Part shown: positions 43,139 to 51,837 of the stretch, one piece after another
How the letters are laid out: the number at the start of each line of letters is the position of its first letter
How positions within the stretch are numbered: position 1 is the first letter of the stretch
NCBI RefSeq assembly: GCF_022524345.1
Contig: NZ_JAKWJU010000002.1
Span: 1-64,000 of the forward strand
Origin: Streptomyces marispadix
Lineage (GTDB): Bacteria > Actinomycetota > Actinomycetes > Streptomycetales > Streptomycetaceae
Reading direction: 5' to 3'
Length of the DNA stretch: 64,000 nucleotides
The notes under the pieces: model-generated
The model's database searches: none
What the model was told of the DNA's origin: nothing
What the model saw: only the letters and a program-made list of their open reading frames with translations
Program-made: the position numbers and the translations under genes

Positions 43139-43550
43139 GGCAACTCCGGTTCCTGGTACATCTACTCGGTCGCGGACCAGTATCGCCCGCCGCTTTCGAC
43201 GCGGTCACCGCGGATTCGCCGACGGCCGACGCCTCGCAGGCGGAGCAGCGCAGCCATCGGTGTCTCCGCGCAGAACCGGGCCGAGTCCCACCCCTACGAC
43301 CGGATCGGCGATCAGACCTCGGCGTCCAGACCGAGTCCGTACGCGTCGGGGGTGTGCGGACGACGCCGGGGGTGTGCGGAGGACGCCGGGGGTGTGCGGA
43401 GGACGCCGGGGGTGTGCGGAGGACGCCGAGGTGTGCGGACGAGCCGGTGCCGGAGACCGCTACCTGAACGTGCAGCGGCGGAGACGGCGCCGCTCCCCCC
43501 GCCGAGACCGACCATGCGAGGAGGAAAGCAGGAGAGTCACGGGAAAGCCC
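43139..43550. other. Intergenic region holding a tandem repeat
   Basis: No gene. It contains the 20-bp repeat listed next. The promoter of the MFS gene should be in the first ~100 bases. Confidence 0.4.
43351..43439. repeat. Tandem 20-bp repeat, four units
   Basis: Four units of GGTGTGCGGAGGACGCCGGG (the first has CGACG for GGACG, the last ends GAG) plus a partial fifth. Units are perfectly spaced at 20 bases. Non-coding. Confidence 0.95.
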
Positions 43551-44000
43551 TCAAGTACCGCCCTCTACGGCTTCCTTGATCCGGCGGCCGAAATCCTCCG
43601 CATCCGCCCGCGCCGCATTCAGCGCCGTCCCCGCCATCAGCTTCCCGACCCCCTCGCCCGTCAGGGCGTTGAAGAGCCGTACACGAGTGATCCCCTCGCC
43701 GGCCTTCTCCAGGTCGTAGCCGCCCTCTTCCGTCCTCACCAGATTCTCCGAGATCTCCGTCCAGCGGATTCTGGAAGGCGGGTCGAACTCGGTGATGCGG
43801 AATTCCCGGCGGGTGCGTACCCCGGCGTCCTTGACCGTGCTCTCGTAGACCGTTCCCACGCCCACCGGGCCGTCCGTGACCTTTGCGATCCGTTCCACGC
43901 GGGGGCTGAACCGGGGGTCGTTCTCGCCGTCGGCGAGGAAAGCGAAGACCTCCTCGATCGGACGCTCGATCTCGGTCGTCACCTCGAACTGTCCGGCCAT
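43551..44000 (-). CDS. SRPBCC-family protein
   Basis: A 149-residue START-fold protein. FEVTTEIERPIEEVFAFLAD is the usual N-terminal entry, followed by NDPRFSPRVERI, GPVGVGTVYEST and the C-terminal helix KLMAGTALNAARADAEDFGR. It has no signal peptide. Such proteins bind lipids or other hydrophobic ligands; nothing points to a specific one. It lies 43 bases beyond the dps gene on the same strand and may be read from its transcript. Confidence 0.82.
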   Translation of the reverse strand: MAGQFEVTTEIERPIEEVFAFLADGENDPRFSPRVERIAKVTDGPVGVGTVYESTVKDAGVRTRREFRITEFDPPSRIRWTEISENLVRTEEGGYDLEKAGEGITRVRLFNALTGEGVGKLMAGTALNAARADAEDFGRRIKEAVEGGT

Positions 44001-44043
44001 CGTCTCTCCCCAGTTCTGACCGCTTTCACCGCGGTACCGTCGC

Positions 44044-44619
44044 TCAGGGCTGCTGGCGAGCCTGCTTTCCCGCTTTGTTCGCAGCCTCGCGCTCCGAACC
44101 GGCGCTCGCCGTACTCAAGGCACCGCCCGCGCTCTCCAGATGGGCGCGCACGAACCACTGGAAGAGTTCCAGGCTGCGCAACTGCTCGATCAGCATGTCC
44201 TGCGTGATCAGGTCGCTTTCGTCGGTCACCTTGACCGCTTCGCGGTGATCCTCGATCACGCCGCTGTAGACGAGATCCAAAGCTCCCAGATGCTCGATGG
44301 CCTCGGCGCGGCCGATCGCGTAGTCCTCCCACTGGCGTTCGGCTACCAGCACCCCGGGAGTTCCCTGCGGGGAGCCACCGAGGGTGGAGATGCGCTCGGC
44401 CGTCGTGTCGACCATTCCCCGCACCGAGTCCACCTGCGGGTCCAGCATCTCGTGTACGGCGATGAAGTGCGGGCCGACGACGTTCCAGTGAATGTGTTTC
44501 AGGGTCAGGGCGAGGTCGTTGAGCGCGTGCAGACGCATGCTCAGCAACCGGATCACGTCACCGCCCGTGCTCGGCGACATACCCGGGACCGTGTACTCCG
44601 GCACACCACCCACAACCAC
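44044..44619 (-). CDS. Dps-family ferritin-like protein
   Basis: A DNA-binding ferritin-like protein of the Dps type, which stores iron and protects DNA under oxidative or osmotic stress. The ferroxidase signature is LTLKHIHWNVVGPHFIAVHE (catalytic His/Asp/Glu) followed by MLDPQVDSVRGMVDTTAERI. The C-terminal tail is Ala/Lys-rich (NKAGKQARQQP) and may touch DNA. The start is uncertain: GTG 44619 is chosen for GGAGAGG six bases upstream (191 residues), but GTG 44604 or ATG 44580 are possible. Upstream of the SRPBCC gene. Confidence 0.85.
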   Translation of the reverse strand: MVVGGVPEYTVPGMSPSTGGDVIRLLSMRLHALNDLALTLKHIHWNVVGPHFIAVHEMLDPQVDSVRGMVDTTAERISTLGGSPQGTPGVLVAERQWEDYAIGRAEAIEHLGALDLVYSGVIEDHREAVKVTDESDLITQDMLIEQLRSLELFQWFVRAHLESAGGALSTASAGSEREAANKAGKQARQQP

Positions 44620-44785
44620 CCACACCCTCTCCACGGCGACAAGCACATGCACGACATCGGCTCGCTCCTCATACGACCACCGGTGACGGCGGGGCGCTCG
44701 CCGGGAGGGCCGCGAGTGGTCCATTCGGGAGGCGCGGAAGGGGGCCGCGATGGTCCCCGCGGCGACAGCGGAGGCGGAAGGCGAG

Positions 44786-45943
44786 TCAGCCGGCCGCCGG
44801 TGCCGCCACTTCCCGTACGAGGGCACTGAGCCGCTGGTCCGCGGGCGACAGCAGGTCGGCCTGGTCGATGACGGTGAGCGCCGAGGCGGTGAGCTGGCCG
44901 ATGCGGGCCTCGACGGCGGCGACGGCGCCCAGGGCGGTGAGGAGGTCCTGGATCTGCCGGAGTTCCTCTGCGGGGAGGTCGCGGTTGCCGAGAGCGGCGC
45001 GCAACTGGCCTTCCGCTTCATCTCTGCCGTGTGCGCGGGCCCGTTGAAGGGCGATGGCGACGAGATACGTGGAGGCGCCGTCCCGGATGTCGTCGCCCGC
45101 CGGCTTCCCCGTACCGCCGGAGCCGCCGAAGACGCCGAGGAGGTCGTCGCGTAGCTGGAAGGCGACACCGGCGCTGCGTCCTGCCCGGCGGAGAGCGGCG
45201 ATGAGGTCGGGGTCGGCGCCGGCCATGGCGGCTCCGAGGTGGAGGGGGCGTTCGACGGTGTAGAGGCCGCTCTTGAGATACGCGACGCGCAGCGACTCCT
45301 CGGGGGAGTCGACGCCGGTGCCCTGCCCGTAGAGGTCCAGGTACTGGCCGGCGATGGTCTCGGTGCGCATGGCCTGCCAGGCGGGGGCGACGGCGCGCCG
45401 GGCTCTGCTGTCGAGCCCCGCGGTCTCGAAGAGGTCGTCGGCCCACACCAGGGCGAGGTCGCCCGCGAGGATGGCGGCGGAGACGCCGAAGGTGTCGGGG
45501 TTGCCGCGTAGCCCGGCGGCCCGGTGCTGATTCGCGAAGGCGACGTGTGCGGCGGGGGCGCCGCGGCGCAGCAGCGATCCGTCCATCAGGTCGTCGTGGA
45601 TGAGTGCGCAGCCCTGGATCAGTTCCAGTGCGGTGGCGACCTTGAGCGCTGCCTCGGCACCGGCTCCGTGTGGTGCGCCGCCGCAGCCGCGCCAGCCCCA
45701 CCAGAGGAAGGCGGGACGGGTACGTTTGCCGCCGCGAAGGACGACGTCGGCGAGCAGGTCGATGACGTCCTCGGCGAAGCGGTCGCTGCTGCGGGCGGCC
45801 TCCTCGCGGCGGGCCGCGATGTGGCGGGAGAGCAGGGCCTCGATGACGGCGGCCGTGTCGTGGTCGGGGTCGAAGCCGAGCGTGCGGATGTCGCGGACGT
45901 CCTGGTTCCCTTCGCGCACATGGGCGCTCGGGCGGCGCTGCAT
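44786..45943 (-). CDS. Polyprenyl (geranylgeranyl-type) diphosphate synthase
   Basis: A 385-residue trans-prenyltransferase. FARM motif DDLMD at 117-121 with HDD context (GCALIHDDLM), GGKRTRP for the diphosphate, and the second Asp-rich motif QLRDDLLG at 263-270, where the last Asp of DDxxD is Gly, as in many Streptomyces homologues. ATG 45943 follows GGAAGGAG; a further ATG at 45991 lacks a ribosome site. It makes C15-C20 or longer chains from IPP and allylic diphosphates. No terpene cyclase or carotenoid gene is in view. Confidence 0.88.
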   Translation of the reverse strand: MQRRPSAHVREGNQDVRDIRTLGFDPDHDTAAVIEALLSRHIAARREEAARSSDRFAEDVIDLLADVVLRGGKRTRPAFLWWGWRGCGGAPHGAGAEAALKVATALELIQGCALIHDDLMDGSLLRRGAPAAHVAFANQHRAAGLRGNPDTFGVSAAILAGDLALVWADDLFETAGLDSRARRAVAPAWQAMRTETIAGQYLDLYGQGTGVDSPEESLRVAYLKSGLYTVERPLHLGAAMAGADPDLIAALRRAGRSAGVAFQLRDDLLGVFGGSGGTGKPAGDDIRDGASTYLVAIALQRARAHGRDEAEGQLRAALGNRDLPAEELRQIQDLLTALGAVAAVEARIGQLTASALTVIDQADLLSPADQRLSALVREVAAPAAG

Positions 45944-46304
45944 GGCGGCTCCTTCCCCGGAGGTCGGCCCGGCGGCGCGTGTGCACTGCATGGCACTCGC
46001 GGACGGTGAAGGGTGTTATACGGAGAGTTTTTCAGCGATGGCTACGTACGGGGTGCACCTTCACGTCCGTACGGCTGCGGACGCGGGTCGGGGCCCGGCG
46101 TAGCGGGCCGGTCGGGCCGGTCGTGGAGGGAGGCATTCACCGCAGGTGGAGGGGCACCCGGCGAGGTGAAGAGGGGTGAATGAGATGAGAGGCGGCATAC
46201 ACCGGGAGCGGCGGACGGTGCCCCGCGTCGAGGCAGATGCCGGAGGGGCCGCCGCCGGTGCCCGCGAGCCCGGCGGGCTCACGCGGGCGAGAGGGGCGAG
46301 TCCC
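45944..46304. other. Divergent intergenic region
   Basis: No gene seen. It should contain promoters for the leftward prenyl synthase and the rightward DUF3140 gene. GAGGGGCGAG before 46305 is the ribosome site of the latter. Confidence 0.4.
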
Positions 46305-46652
46305 ATGAGCGACATGAAGCAGCAGCAGTCCCAACGTGAGGAACTCTTCGCCGACTTCGCCCATGCTGTGAACATTCCCGCAGGTCAGCTCGAACGCTGG
46401 CTGGACACGGAGCGGTCACGCAACGTCGGCCGTCACAAGGGGCAGCGTGAGAGCCACAGTCACGCCGCCGGGCGGCGCATACTGCGGCTGCTGCGGACGC
46501 CGAGGGCGGACTTCACCGCGGACGACCTGGTCCATATGCGCAAGGTCGTCCATCATGTCGAGCGTCAGCTCAGGCACCGCCCTCGGGGCGACGTGAGCAA
46601 CACCGACTGGCGCTTCGCGCTCATGAACTGGGGCCACGACCCGCTGCGCTGA
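46305..46652 (+). CDS. DUF3140 protein
   Basis: A 115-residue conserved protein of unknown function. The text runs ELFADFAHAVNIPAGQLERW, then AAGRRILRLLRTPRADFTAD, then DLVHMRKVVHHVERQLRHRP, ending WRFALMNWGHDPLR; this is the DUF3140 layout, of which the NWGHDPL end is diagnostic. ATG 46305 is preceded by GAGGGGCGAG. Helical, cytoplasmic. The DNA ligase gene follows 97 bases downstream on the same strand. Confidence 0.85.
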   Translation: MSDMKQQQSQREELFADFAHAVNIPAGQLERWLDTERSRNVGRHKGQRESHSHAAGRRILRLLRTPRADFTADDLVHMRKVVHHVERQLRHRPRGDVSNTDWRFALMNWGHDPLR

Positions 46653-46749
46653 CAGCGGACGGCGAAGCCGATGACGCCGCCACAGGGCTGCCGGGGCCGG
46701 GGCCGTTGCGGACCTGTCGCGGCCCCGGCGGCGCAGTGAGGATGGAGCC

Positions 46750-48285
46750 ATGCTGCTGGCCGACATCGCACGGACCTCGCGGGAGATCACGACGGTAGCG
46801 GGGCGCAAGGAGAAGGTGGCTCTGCTGGCGGAGCTGTTCCGCGCCGCGTCGCCCTCCGAAGTGCCCGTGGTCGTAACGTACTTGGCGGGGCGGCTGCCGC
46901 AGCGCAGGACGGGGGTGGGTTTCCGCACGCTGTCGGAGTCTCATCCTGCCGCCGCCGAGGCGCAGTTGACCATCGCCGAGGTGGACGCGGCGCTGGAGGA
47001 GATCGCCGCCGTGAGCGGGAAGGGCGCGCAGGCCGAACGGAGGCGGCTGCTCGGCGCGTTGATGTCCGCGGCGACCGAGGAGGAGCAGGGGTTCCTCTTC
47101 CGGCTGCTCACCGGCGAGTTGAGGCAGGGCGCGCTGGACGCGTTCGCCGTCGAGGGGCTGGCGGAGGCGGTGTCGGTGCCGTCGGCGCAGGTACGGCGTG
47201 CCGTGATGTTCGGCGGTTCGCTGGGGGCGGTCGCGAGTGCCCTGCTGGCCGAAGGGCCGTCCGCGCTGGAGGCGTTCCGGTTGCAGACGGGACGTCCGGT
47301 GCTGCCGATGCTGGCGCAGAGCGCGAAGGACGTACTGGAGGCGGTGGACCGGCTCGGACCGTGCGTGGTGGAGGAGAAACTGGACGGGATACGTGTGCAG
47401 GTGCACAAGGAGGGCGAGAGCGTCGGCGTCTATACGCGCACGCTGGACGACATCACGGCGCGCCTTCCCGAACTCACCGATCTCGTACGGGAGTTGCCGG
47501 TGCACCAGGTGGTGCTGGACGGGGAGGTGACGGCCGTCGACGAGCAGGGCCGTCCGCGTCCGTTCCAGGAGGTCTCCCAGCGTGTGGGGTCGCGCGTGGA
47601 TGTGCCGGCCGCCCGGACGACGCTGCCGGTCACGCCTCGCTTCTTCGACGTACTGTCCGTGGAGGGGCGGGACTTGACGGATCTGGACGTCGCGCGGCGG
47701 CACGAGGCCCTCGCGGGGGTGGTGCCGGAGTCGCTGCGGGTGCGGCGCATGGTGGTCGCCGATCCGCGGTCGGACGAAGACCGGGGCGCGGCCGAGGAGT
47801 TCGCCCGGCTGGTGCTGGAGCAGGGCCATGAGGGCGTCATGGTCAAGGCGCTGGACTCGGCGTACAGCGCGGGCCGCCGCGGCGCGTCCTGGCTGAAGGT
47901 GAAGCCCGTCTTCACTCTCGATCTGGTGGTGCTCGCCGCGGAGTGGGGCCATGGGCGGCGCACGGGGCGCCTGTCGAATCTGCATCTGGGGGCGCGGCGG
48001 CCGGACGGCTCGTTCGCGATGCTGGGCAAGACGTTCAAGGGGCTCACGGACGAGATGCTGGCGTGGCAGACGGAGCATCTGCGCGGCATCACGGACGTCG
48101 AGCACCCGTGGGGTGTGACGGTGCGGCCGGAGTTGGTGGTGGAGATCGCCGTCGACGGGCTTCAGCGTTCGACGCGCTATCCGGCGGGTGTGACGCTGCG
48201 CTTCGCCCGGGTGGTGCGCTACCGGACCGACAAGCAGGCCGCCGAGGCGGACACCGTCGACGACGTCCTCGCGCTCCGCAGATAG
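46750..48285 (+). CDS. ATP-dependent DNA ligase (LigB type)
   Basis: A 511-residue ATP-dependent DNA ligase with the three-part layout of the archaeal/LigB group. Residues 1-180 are the DNA-binding helical domain (KEKVALLAELFRAASPSEVP, FLFRLLTGELRQGALDA). The nucleotidyltransferase motif I is EEKLDGIRVQVH with adenylated lysine K210, followed by VLDGEVTAVD (motif III) and EGVMVKALDSAY with WLKVKP (motifs IV and V). The C-terminal OB fold follows. It seals nicks, probably as a secondary repair ligase beside the essential NAD ligase. No Ku or LigD partner is nearby. Its stop codon lies inside the loop of a terminator. Confidence 0.9.
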   Translation: MLLADIARTSREITTVAGRKEKVALLAELFRAASPSEVPVVVTYLAGRLPQRRTGVGFRTLSESHPAAAEAQLTIAEVDAALEEIAAVSGKGAQAERRRLLGALMSAATEEEQGFLFRLLTGELRQGALDAFAVEGLAEAVSVPSAQVRRAVMFGGSLGAVASALLAEGPSALEAFRLQTGRPVLPMLAQSAKDVLEAVDRLGPCVVEEKLDGIRVQVHKEGESVGVYTRTLDDITARLPELTDLVRELPVHQVVLDGEVTAVDEQGRPRPFQEVSQRVGSRVDVPAARTTLPVTPRFFDVLSVEGRDLTDLDVARRHEALAGVVPESLRVRRMVVADPRSDEDRGAAEEFARLVLEQGHEGVMVKALDSAYSAGRRGASWLKVKPVFTLDLVVLAAEWGHGRRTGRLSNLHLGARRPDGSFAMLGKTFKGLTDEMLAWQTEHLRGITDVEHPWGVTVRPELVVEIAVDGLQRSTRYPAGVTLRFARVVRYRTDKQAAEADTVDDVLALRR

Positions 48286-48303
48286 GGCGCGGAGCGCGAG
48301 GAC
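48265..48303 (+). terminator. Terminator overlapping the end of the ligase gene
   Basis: GTCCTCGCGCTCCGC (48265-48279) pairs perfectly with 48289-48303 around a 9-base loop. The ligase stop (48283-48285) falls inside the loop, so the last codons form the left arm. Confidence 0.8.
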
Positions 48304-48442
48304 TCGACCGTCGAGCCGACTTTGATGCGGGCGGGCCTGAGTTCATCAACTCCCCGCTCTGCCCGCCCCGTTCGGCCCTGTTCTGCCAATAGCCCGAAGG
48401 CGCTTCAAGGGAGGGCTGTTCGCGGGCCGTTCAGAGGGCCGT

Positions 48443-49495
48443 TCACCCTCGCTGTACGACCATCGAGAGGACCTTCGGCAGCGGGTACCAGTCGCAGGTC
48501 GCGAAACTGGCGTGTGACGCGGCGAGTTGCGTGACGCGATCGCTTGCTTCCTGCTCGCCGGGTTCTGTGCTGTCGAGTTCCGGTGCGACCTTGTGGGCGT
48601 CGGTCATCACGGTGAGGTAGCCGTGCTGCTGGTACCAGGCGGTGTCGATGCCGTCGCCGGTGAAGGTGGCCGCGTCACCGTCGAACACGACGAACCAGGG
48701 CCGCAGTTCCTCTTCGTAGCGTTCCGTGCGGGGGTCGCCCTTCTCGGCGCCGTGCACCGCGGGGAAGGCGCCTGCTTCGCCGAGCGTGCCCTTCGCGGCG
48801 AGGTCCTTGAGGTGGGTGGCGTACTCCTCGTCCGTCCACAGGTCGTCGGCGGGATTGTCCTCCTCGACGGTGCCGGGTATGAGTTCGACGAGGAACTTCC
48901 CGGCCATGGCGTCCCTGCTGGGCCAGCCTTCGGCGCCGACGGCCTCGTCGAGGGTGGCGTGGTCCTTCGTGACGTCGGAGGGACGCAGCAGGGCGTCGCC
49001 GAGCTTCTCCGATAGCAGCGCGTCAAGTTCGTCGGGTCCGCGGTCGGCCTTGTCGTAGAAGCCGTCCTTCATCTCGACCTTGATGAGTGTGGGCCGGTGG
49101 CCGGGGTTGGCGTCGTGCCACGCACGCATGTCGGCGAGGCAGCCGTCGAGGCTCTGGTCGCGGTCCTTGGTGCGCAACTCCCCGGCGGAGGCGGCGTTTT
49201 CGCAGTTGTTGTCGTTGCCGGTGGGGTTGTTGTGCGAGACGCGCCAGCCCTTGCCTATGACGTTGGTCCATACGTCGAGTTCGAGGAGGGAGGCGCCCGA
49301 GTCGAGGGCGTCGGCGAAGTACTCGTACTTGTCCTGCTCGTAGGCGTTGTGGACGCCGACCGATGTGGTGTCGCCGTACGAGGGGGCGGCGGCTTCCGCG
49401 GTGCCCGCCTGGGCGGTGAGCGGCAGGGCCAGCGTGGTCGCGGCCGAGACCAGCGCGGCCGTCGACACGGCGACGGCAAGGCGGTATCTGCTCAT
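48443..49495 (-). CDS. Secreted Ca2+-dependent phosphatidylinositol phospholipase C-like protein
   Basis: A 350-residue secreted protein. Residues 1-30 are a signal peptide ending AQA. The mature protein has the PI-PLC-like TIM-barrel layout of the Streptomyces Ca2+-dependent enzymes: SVGVHNAYEQDKY with the first catalytic His (H49), LLELDVWTNV, and WRVSHNNPTGND with the second His (H88). Later TLIKVEMKDGFY and LVELIPGT continue the barrel; PWFVVFDGD and a closing CDWYPL follow. It cleaves inositol phospholipids. No transporter or lipid gene is adjacent. Monocistronic. Confidence 0.85.
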   Translation of the reverse strand: MSRYRLAVAVSTAALVSAATTLALPLTAQAGTAEAAAPSYGDTTSVGVHNAYEQDKYEYFADALDSGASLLELDVWTNVIGKGWRVSHNNPTGNDNNCENAASAGELRTKDRDQSLDGCLADMRAWHDANPGHRPTLIKVEMKDGFYDKADRGPDELDALLSEKLGDALLRPSDVTKDHATLDEAVGAEGWPSRDAMAGKFLVELIPGTVEEDNPADDLWTDEEYATHLKDLAAKGTLGEAGAFPAVHGAEKGDPRTERYEEELRPWFVVFDGDAATFTGDGIDTAWYQQHGYLTVMTDAHKVAPELDSTEPGEQEASDRVTQLAASHASFATCDWYPLPKVLSMVVQRG

Positions 49496-49649
49496 GGGCT
49501 GATTCCTTGGTGATGTGGGGGGCCAAGTGGCAATCAGCGTAGAGCGGTTCGGGCCGCCCGGATATGGGGCTTGTCGAATGTGAGCGGCGAAGAGCGGGAA
49601 ATGCCCGGTGTTTCGCGGGCGCTTTCACGAGTGCCCGCCGACGTGCGAA

Positions 49650-49685
49650 GGCCCCCTGCCGGCGGGGGTGGTCCGGCAAGGGGCC
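49650..49685 (-). terminator. Stem-loop after the GlsB-like gene
   Basis: GGCCCCCTGCCGG (49650-49662) pairs with 49673-49685 with a single mismatch around a 10-base loop, between the GlsB-like and phospholipase genes on the same strand. Confidence 0.65.
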
Positions 49686-49723
49686 CTGGAATGCGGCGAG
49701 TTCGCCGCATGGGCGTGTGCCGC

Positions 49724-49987
49724 TCAGCGGCGGCGTTTCGAACGGTCGAGTGCGGAGACGCCGAGTGCGGCCAGTACGAGCTGAATCAGCCATTCGATCC
49801 AGTCGACGCCCTTGGTGTCGGCCACGCCGAAATATGTGGCTATGGCCGAACCTATGAGGGCGGCCACGATGCCGACCCCGATCGTCAGGAGAATTCCGAC
49901 GCGCTGGCGTCCGGGAACGATGAGCCGTCCCAGCACGCCGATGACGATCCCGATCACGATGGCGCTGATGATGCCTGAGATCTCCAT
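49724..49987 (-). CDS. GlsB/YeaQ/YmgE-family membrane protein
   Basis: An 87-residue membrane protein with three hydrophobic helices (IISAIVIGIVIGVLGRLIVP, RVGILLTIGVGIVAALIGSA, WIEWLIQLVLAALGVSAL) and a basic C-terminus (DRSKRRR). The GRLIVPG turn after helix 1 is a family marker. ATG 49987 follows AAGGGGA; a longer frame upstream is not protein-like. Known as transglycosylase-associated or GlsB family, linked with general stress but with unclear activity. Confidence 0.88.
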   Translation of the reverse strand: MEISGIISAIVIGIVIGVLGRLIVPGRQRVGILLTIGVGIVAALIGSAIATYFGVADTKGVDWIEWLIQLVLAALGVSALDRSKRRR

Positions 49988-50257
49988 GATTTCCCCTTGC
50001 CGGTGGTCTGTTCCCTCCTTGTGCCCGCTTCGGCGGTCCGCACTCGGTCCTTCGCGCATCGCCCCCGTCCCCGGCGGCAGCGCTCGTCGGCTCCGTGCCC
50101 TGGGGCGTCACCCGGCGGTGTCGGTGGTGACTGCGACACTGGCCGGTGACCTGGACGTCTGCGGCGCCGCCCCTTCGTACGTACCGCGGCAAGGACCCGT
50201 CGAAGTTCGGGCACTCATCGAAGACCGGGGACGCATCGAGGAAGGGAGGCCGCGCGG

Positions 50258-50923
50258 ATGGACGCCCTCGTGCCGGTTCCGCCGTCAAGTCCCGCTCCCG
50301 GGGCGGTACATCTGCCGGGGTGGCTGAGCCTCGACGAACAGCGTCGGCTGGTCTCCGCGTGCCGCCGCTGGGCGGCCGGTCCCGTACCGCTGCGGCATAC
50401 GAGACTGCCGCGCGGTGGCGTGATGTCGGTGCGGACGGTGTGCCTGGGCTGGCACTGGCAGCCGTATCGCTACACCCGTACTGCCGATGACGTGAACGGC
50501 CGCCGCGTCGCCGAACTGCCGGAGTGGCTCGCCGAGATGGGGCGGCGGGCGCTGGCCGCCGCCTACGGGGAGAGCGCGGCGCGGGAGTACGACCCCGACA
50601 CCGCGCTGGTCAACTTCTACGACGCCGGCGCACGCATGGGCATGCACCAGGACAAGGACGAGCGGTCCGACGCTCCCGTCGTCTCGCTGAGCATCGGCGA
50701 CACCTGCGTCTTCCGCTTCGGCAACACCGAGTCGCGTGGCCGCCCGTACACCGACATCGAGCTGGCCTCCGGAGACCTGTTCGTCTTCGGCGGGCCGTCG
50801 CGCTTCGCGTATCACGGAGTGACGAAGGTCTTCCCGGGGACGGGCGACGCGGCCACGGGGATGGCGTCGGGCAGGCTGAACCTCACGCTCAGGGTCACGG
50901 GTCTTACGGACGGGAACCCCTGA
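50258..50923 (+). CDS. alkB: Alpha-ketoglutarate-dependent dioxygenase AlkB
   Basis: A 221-residue AlkB-type repair enzyme that removes methyl groups from 1-methyladenine and 3-methylcytosine in DNA. The iron ligands are H130 and D132 (GMHQDKDE) and H186 (AYHGVTK); the 2-oxoglutarate-binding R206 and the second Arg lie in GRLNLTLR. The lid region before the core contains WHWQPYRYT. ATG 50258 follows GGGAGG. E. coli AlkB has 216 residues, so the length is right. No ada or alkA gene is close. Confidence 0.92.
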   Translation: MDALVPVPPSSPAPGAVHLPGWLSLDEQRRLVSACRRWAAGPVPLRHTRLPRGGVMSVRTVCLGWHWQPYRYTRTADDVNGRRVAELPEWLAEMGRRALAAAYGESAAREYDPDTALVNFYDAGARMGMHQDKDERSDAPVVSLSIGDTCVFRFGNTESRGRPYTDIELASGDLFVFGGPSRFAYHGVTKVFPGTGDAATGMASGRLNLTLRVTGLTDGNP

Positions 50924-51024
50924 GGCGGCCATTGGCGAGGCAGCCGCCGTAGCGGACGGAGACCAGCCAAGGGCCGGGCCGTCCTGCCATGTATAAGTCG
51001 CCGGCCGCTGCCCACCCGTACGGC

Positions 51025-51255
51025 ATGGACGAGAAGTATCCGGATCCGGACGATCCCCGCCACACCCCCGGTCTCGAACCCGGCGGCCAGGTGCCGCCCG
51101 GGGAGACGCCTCCGGGCGAGGACAGCACCGGCGGCACCGGCCCTGACGAGCGGCACAACCCCGCGAAGGGCTGGTCGAAGACGCCGGTGATCATCCTGGC
51201 GGTTCTCGTCGCGGTCTTCCTCGTCTATTTCCTGGCCTGGGCGGTCGAACTCTAG
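51025..51255 (+). CDS. DUF6480 single-span membrane protein
   Basis: A 76-residue protein: an acidic, Pro/Gly-rich N-terminal half (DPDDPRHTPGLEPGGQVPPG) and one C-terminal membrane helix (VIILAVLVAVFLVYFLAWAV). The family, usually with PHNPTKGW-like text before the helix, is widespread in Streptomyces; function unknown. An earlier ATG at 50989 exists, but the family normally starts near MDEKYPDPDDP, and TATAAG at 50992-50997 looks like a -10 box for a short leader to ATG 51025. Confidence 0.75.
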   Translation: MDEKYPDPDDPRHTPGLEPGGQVPPGETPPGEDSTGGTGPDERHNPAKGWSKTPVIILAVLVAVFLVYFLAWAVEL

Positions 51256-51292
51256 GGAAGGCTCCAGGGCAGGAAGGCACAACGCAGGGAAG

Positions 51293-51348
51293 GCCGAGGC
51301 CGTGGCCGGCAGGCGGGAAGGGGGTTCGCCTGCCTCCACGGCCTCGGC
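51293..51348. terminator. Long nested stem-loop between convergent genes
   Basis: The outer arm GCCGAGGCCGTGG (51293-51305) pairs with 51336-51348; an inner GGCAGGCG (51308-51315) pairs with 51327-51334. Together they form a strong bidirectional terminator between the DUF6480 gene and the proline-rich ORF. Confidence 0.85.
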
Positions 51349-51487
51349 GCGGCCCGGACGGAAGGAGCCTCCGCATCTCGGCGGACCGGGCCGCTGGTCA
51401 TGGCACGGCTCGCACGGCACCTGGAGCCGGAGCCGGGGGTCGGCGCGTCACGGCACACGGCCGCGGTTTGGGCCCCTGCCGCCTGCT

Positions 51488-51724
51488 TCAGGGTGCCGGT
51501 GGCGACGGCTGCGGTTCCGGATCCGGCGGTACGGGCTCCGGCCCCGGGGACGGCGGAATCGGATCGGGAGCCGGCCCCGGCGGCGGGCTGGGCGGAGGCG
51601 CGGGCACCGGATCCGGAGCCGGTCCCGGACCGGGTCCGCCCGGCCCGGGCGGCGGCGTCGGCTTCGGAGGTACCGGGTCGGGCCGCCTACAGGCCGGGAA
51701 CCTCGTCCCTGACTGCTGTGGCAT
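51488..51724 (-). CDS. Proline-rich small protein
   Basis: A 78-residue open frame. The ATG at 51724 has CTGGAG six bases upstream, better than the longer upstream start. After MPQQSGTRFPACRRPDP nearly every residue is Pro, Gly, Asp, Ala or Glu, in PxP and PDP repeats (PPGPGGPGPGP, PPSPPPGPAPDP). No signal peptide or membrane segment. Low-complexity coding in high-G+C DNA often arises by chance, but the ribosome site and Asp/Glu spacing suggest a real, possibly wall-spanning or intrinsically disordered protein. Function unknown. It follows gnd on the same strand. Confidence 0.45.
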   Translation of the reverse strand: MPQQSGTRFPACRRPDPVPPKPTPPPGPGGPGPGPAPDPVPAPPPSPPPGPAPDPIPPSPGPEPVPPDPEPQPSPPAP

Positions 51725-51837
51725 CACAACTCCAGCGGTCTCACATAGCGGCGTATCCGTCTGCGGGACGGGTGCCCGGCTCCGCGGAGGACACTCACAT
51801 CGACGGCCACTCCCGGCCCTTCCGCCCGGCGGTCTGT

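Noticed and set aside
44786-45943. Terpene or carotenoid cluster
   Set aside because: The prenyl diphosphate synthase stands alone; no cyclase, phytoene synthase or P450 in the window.
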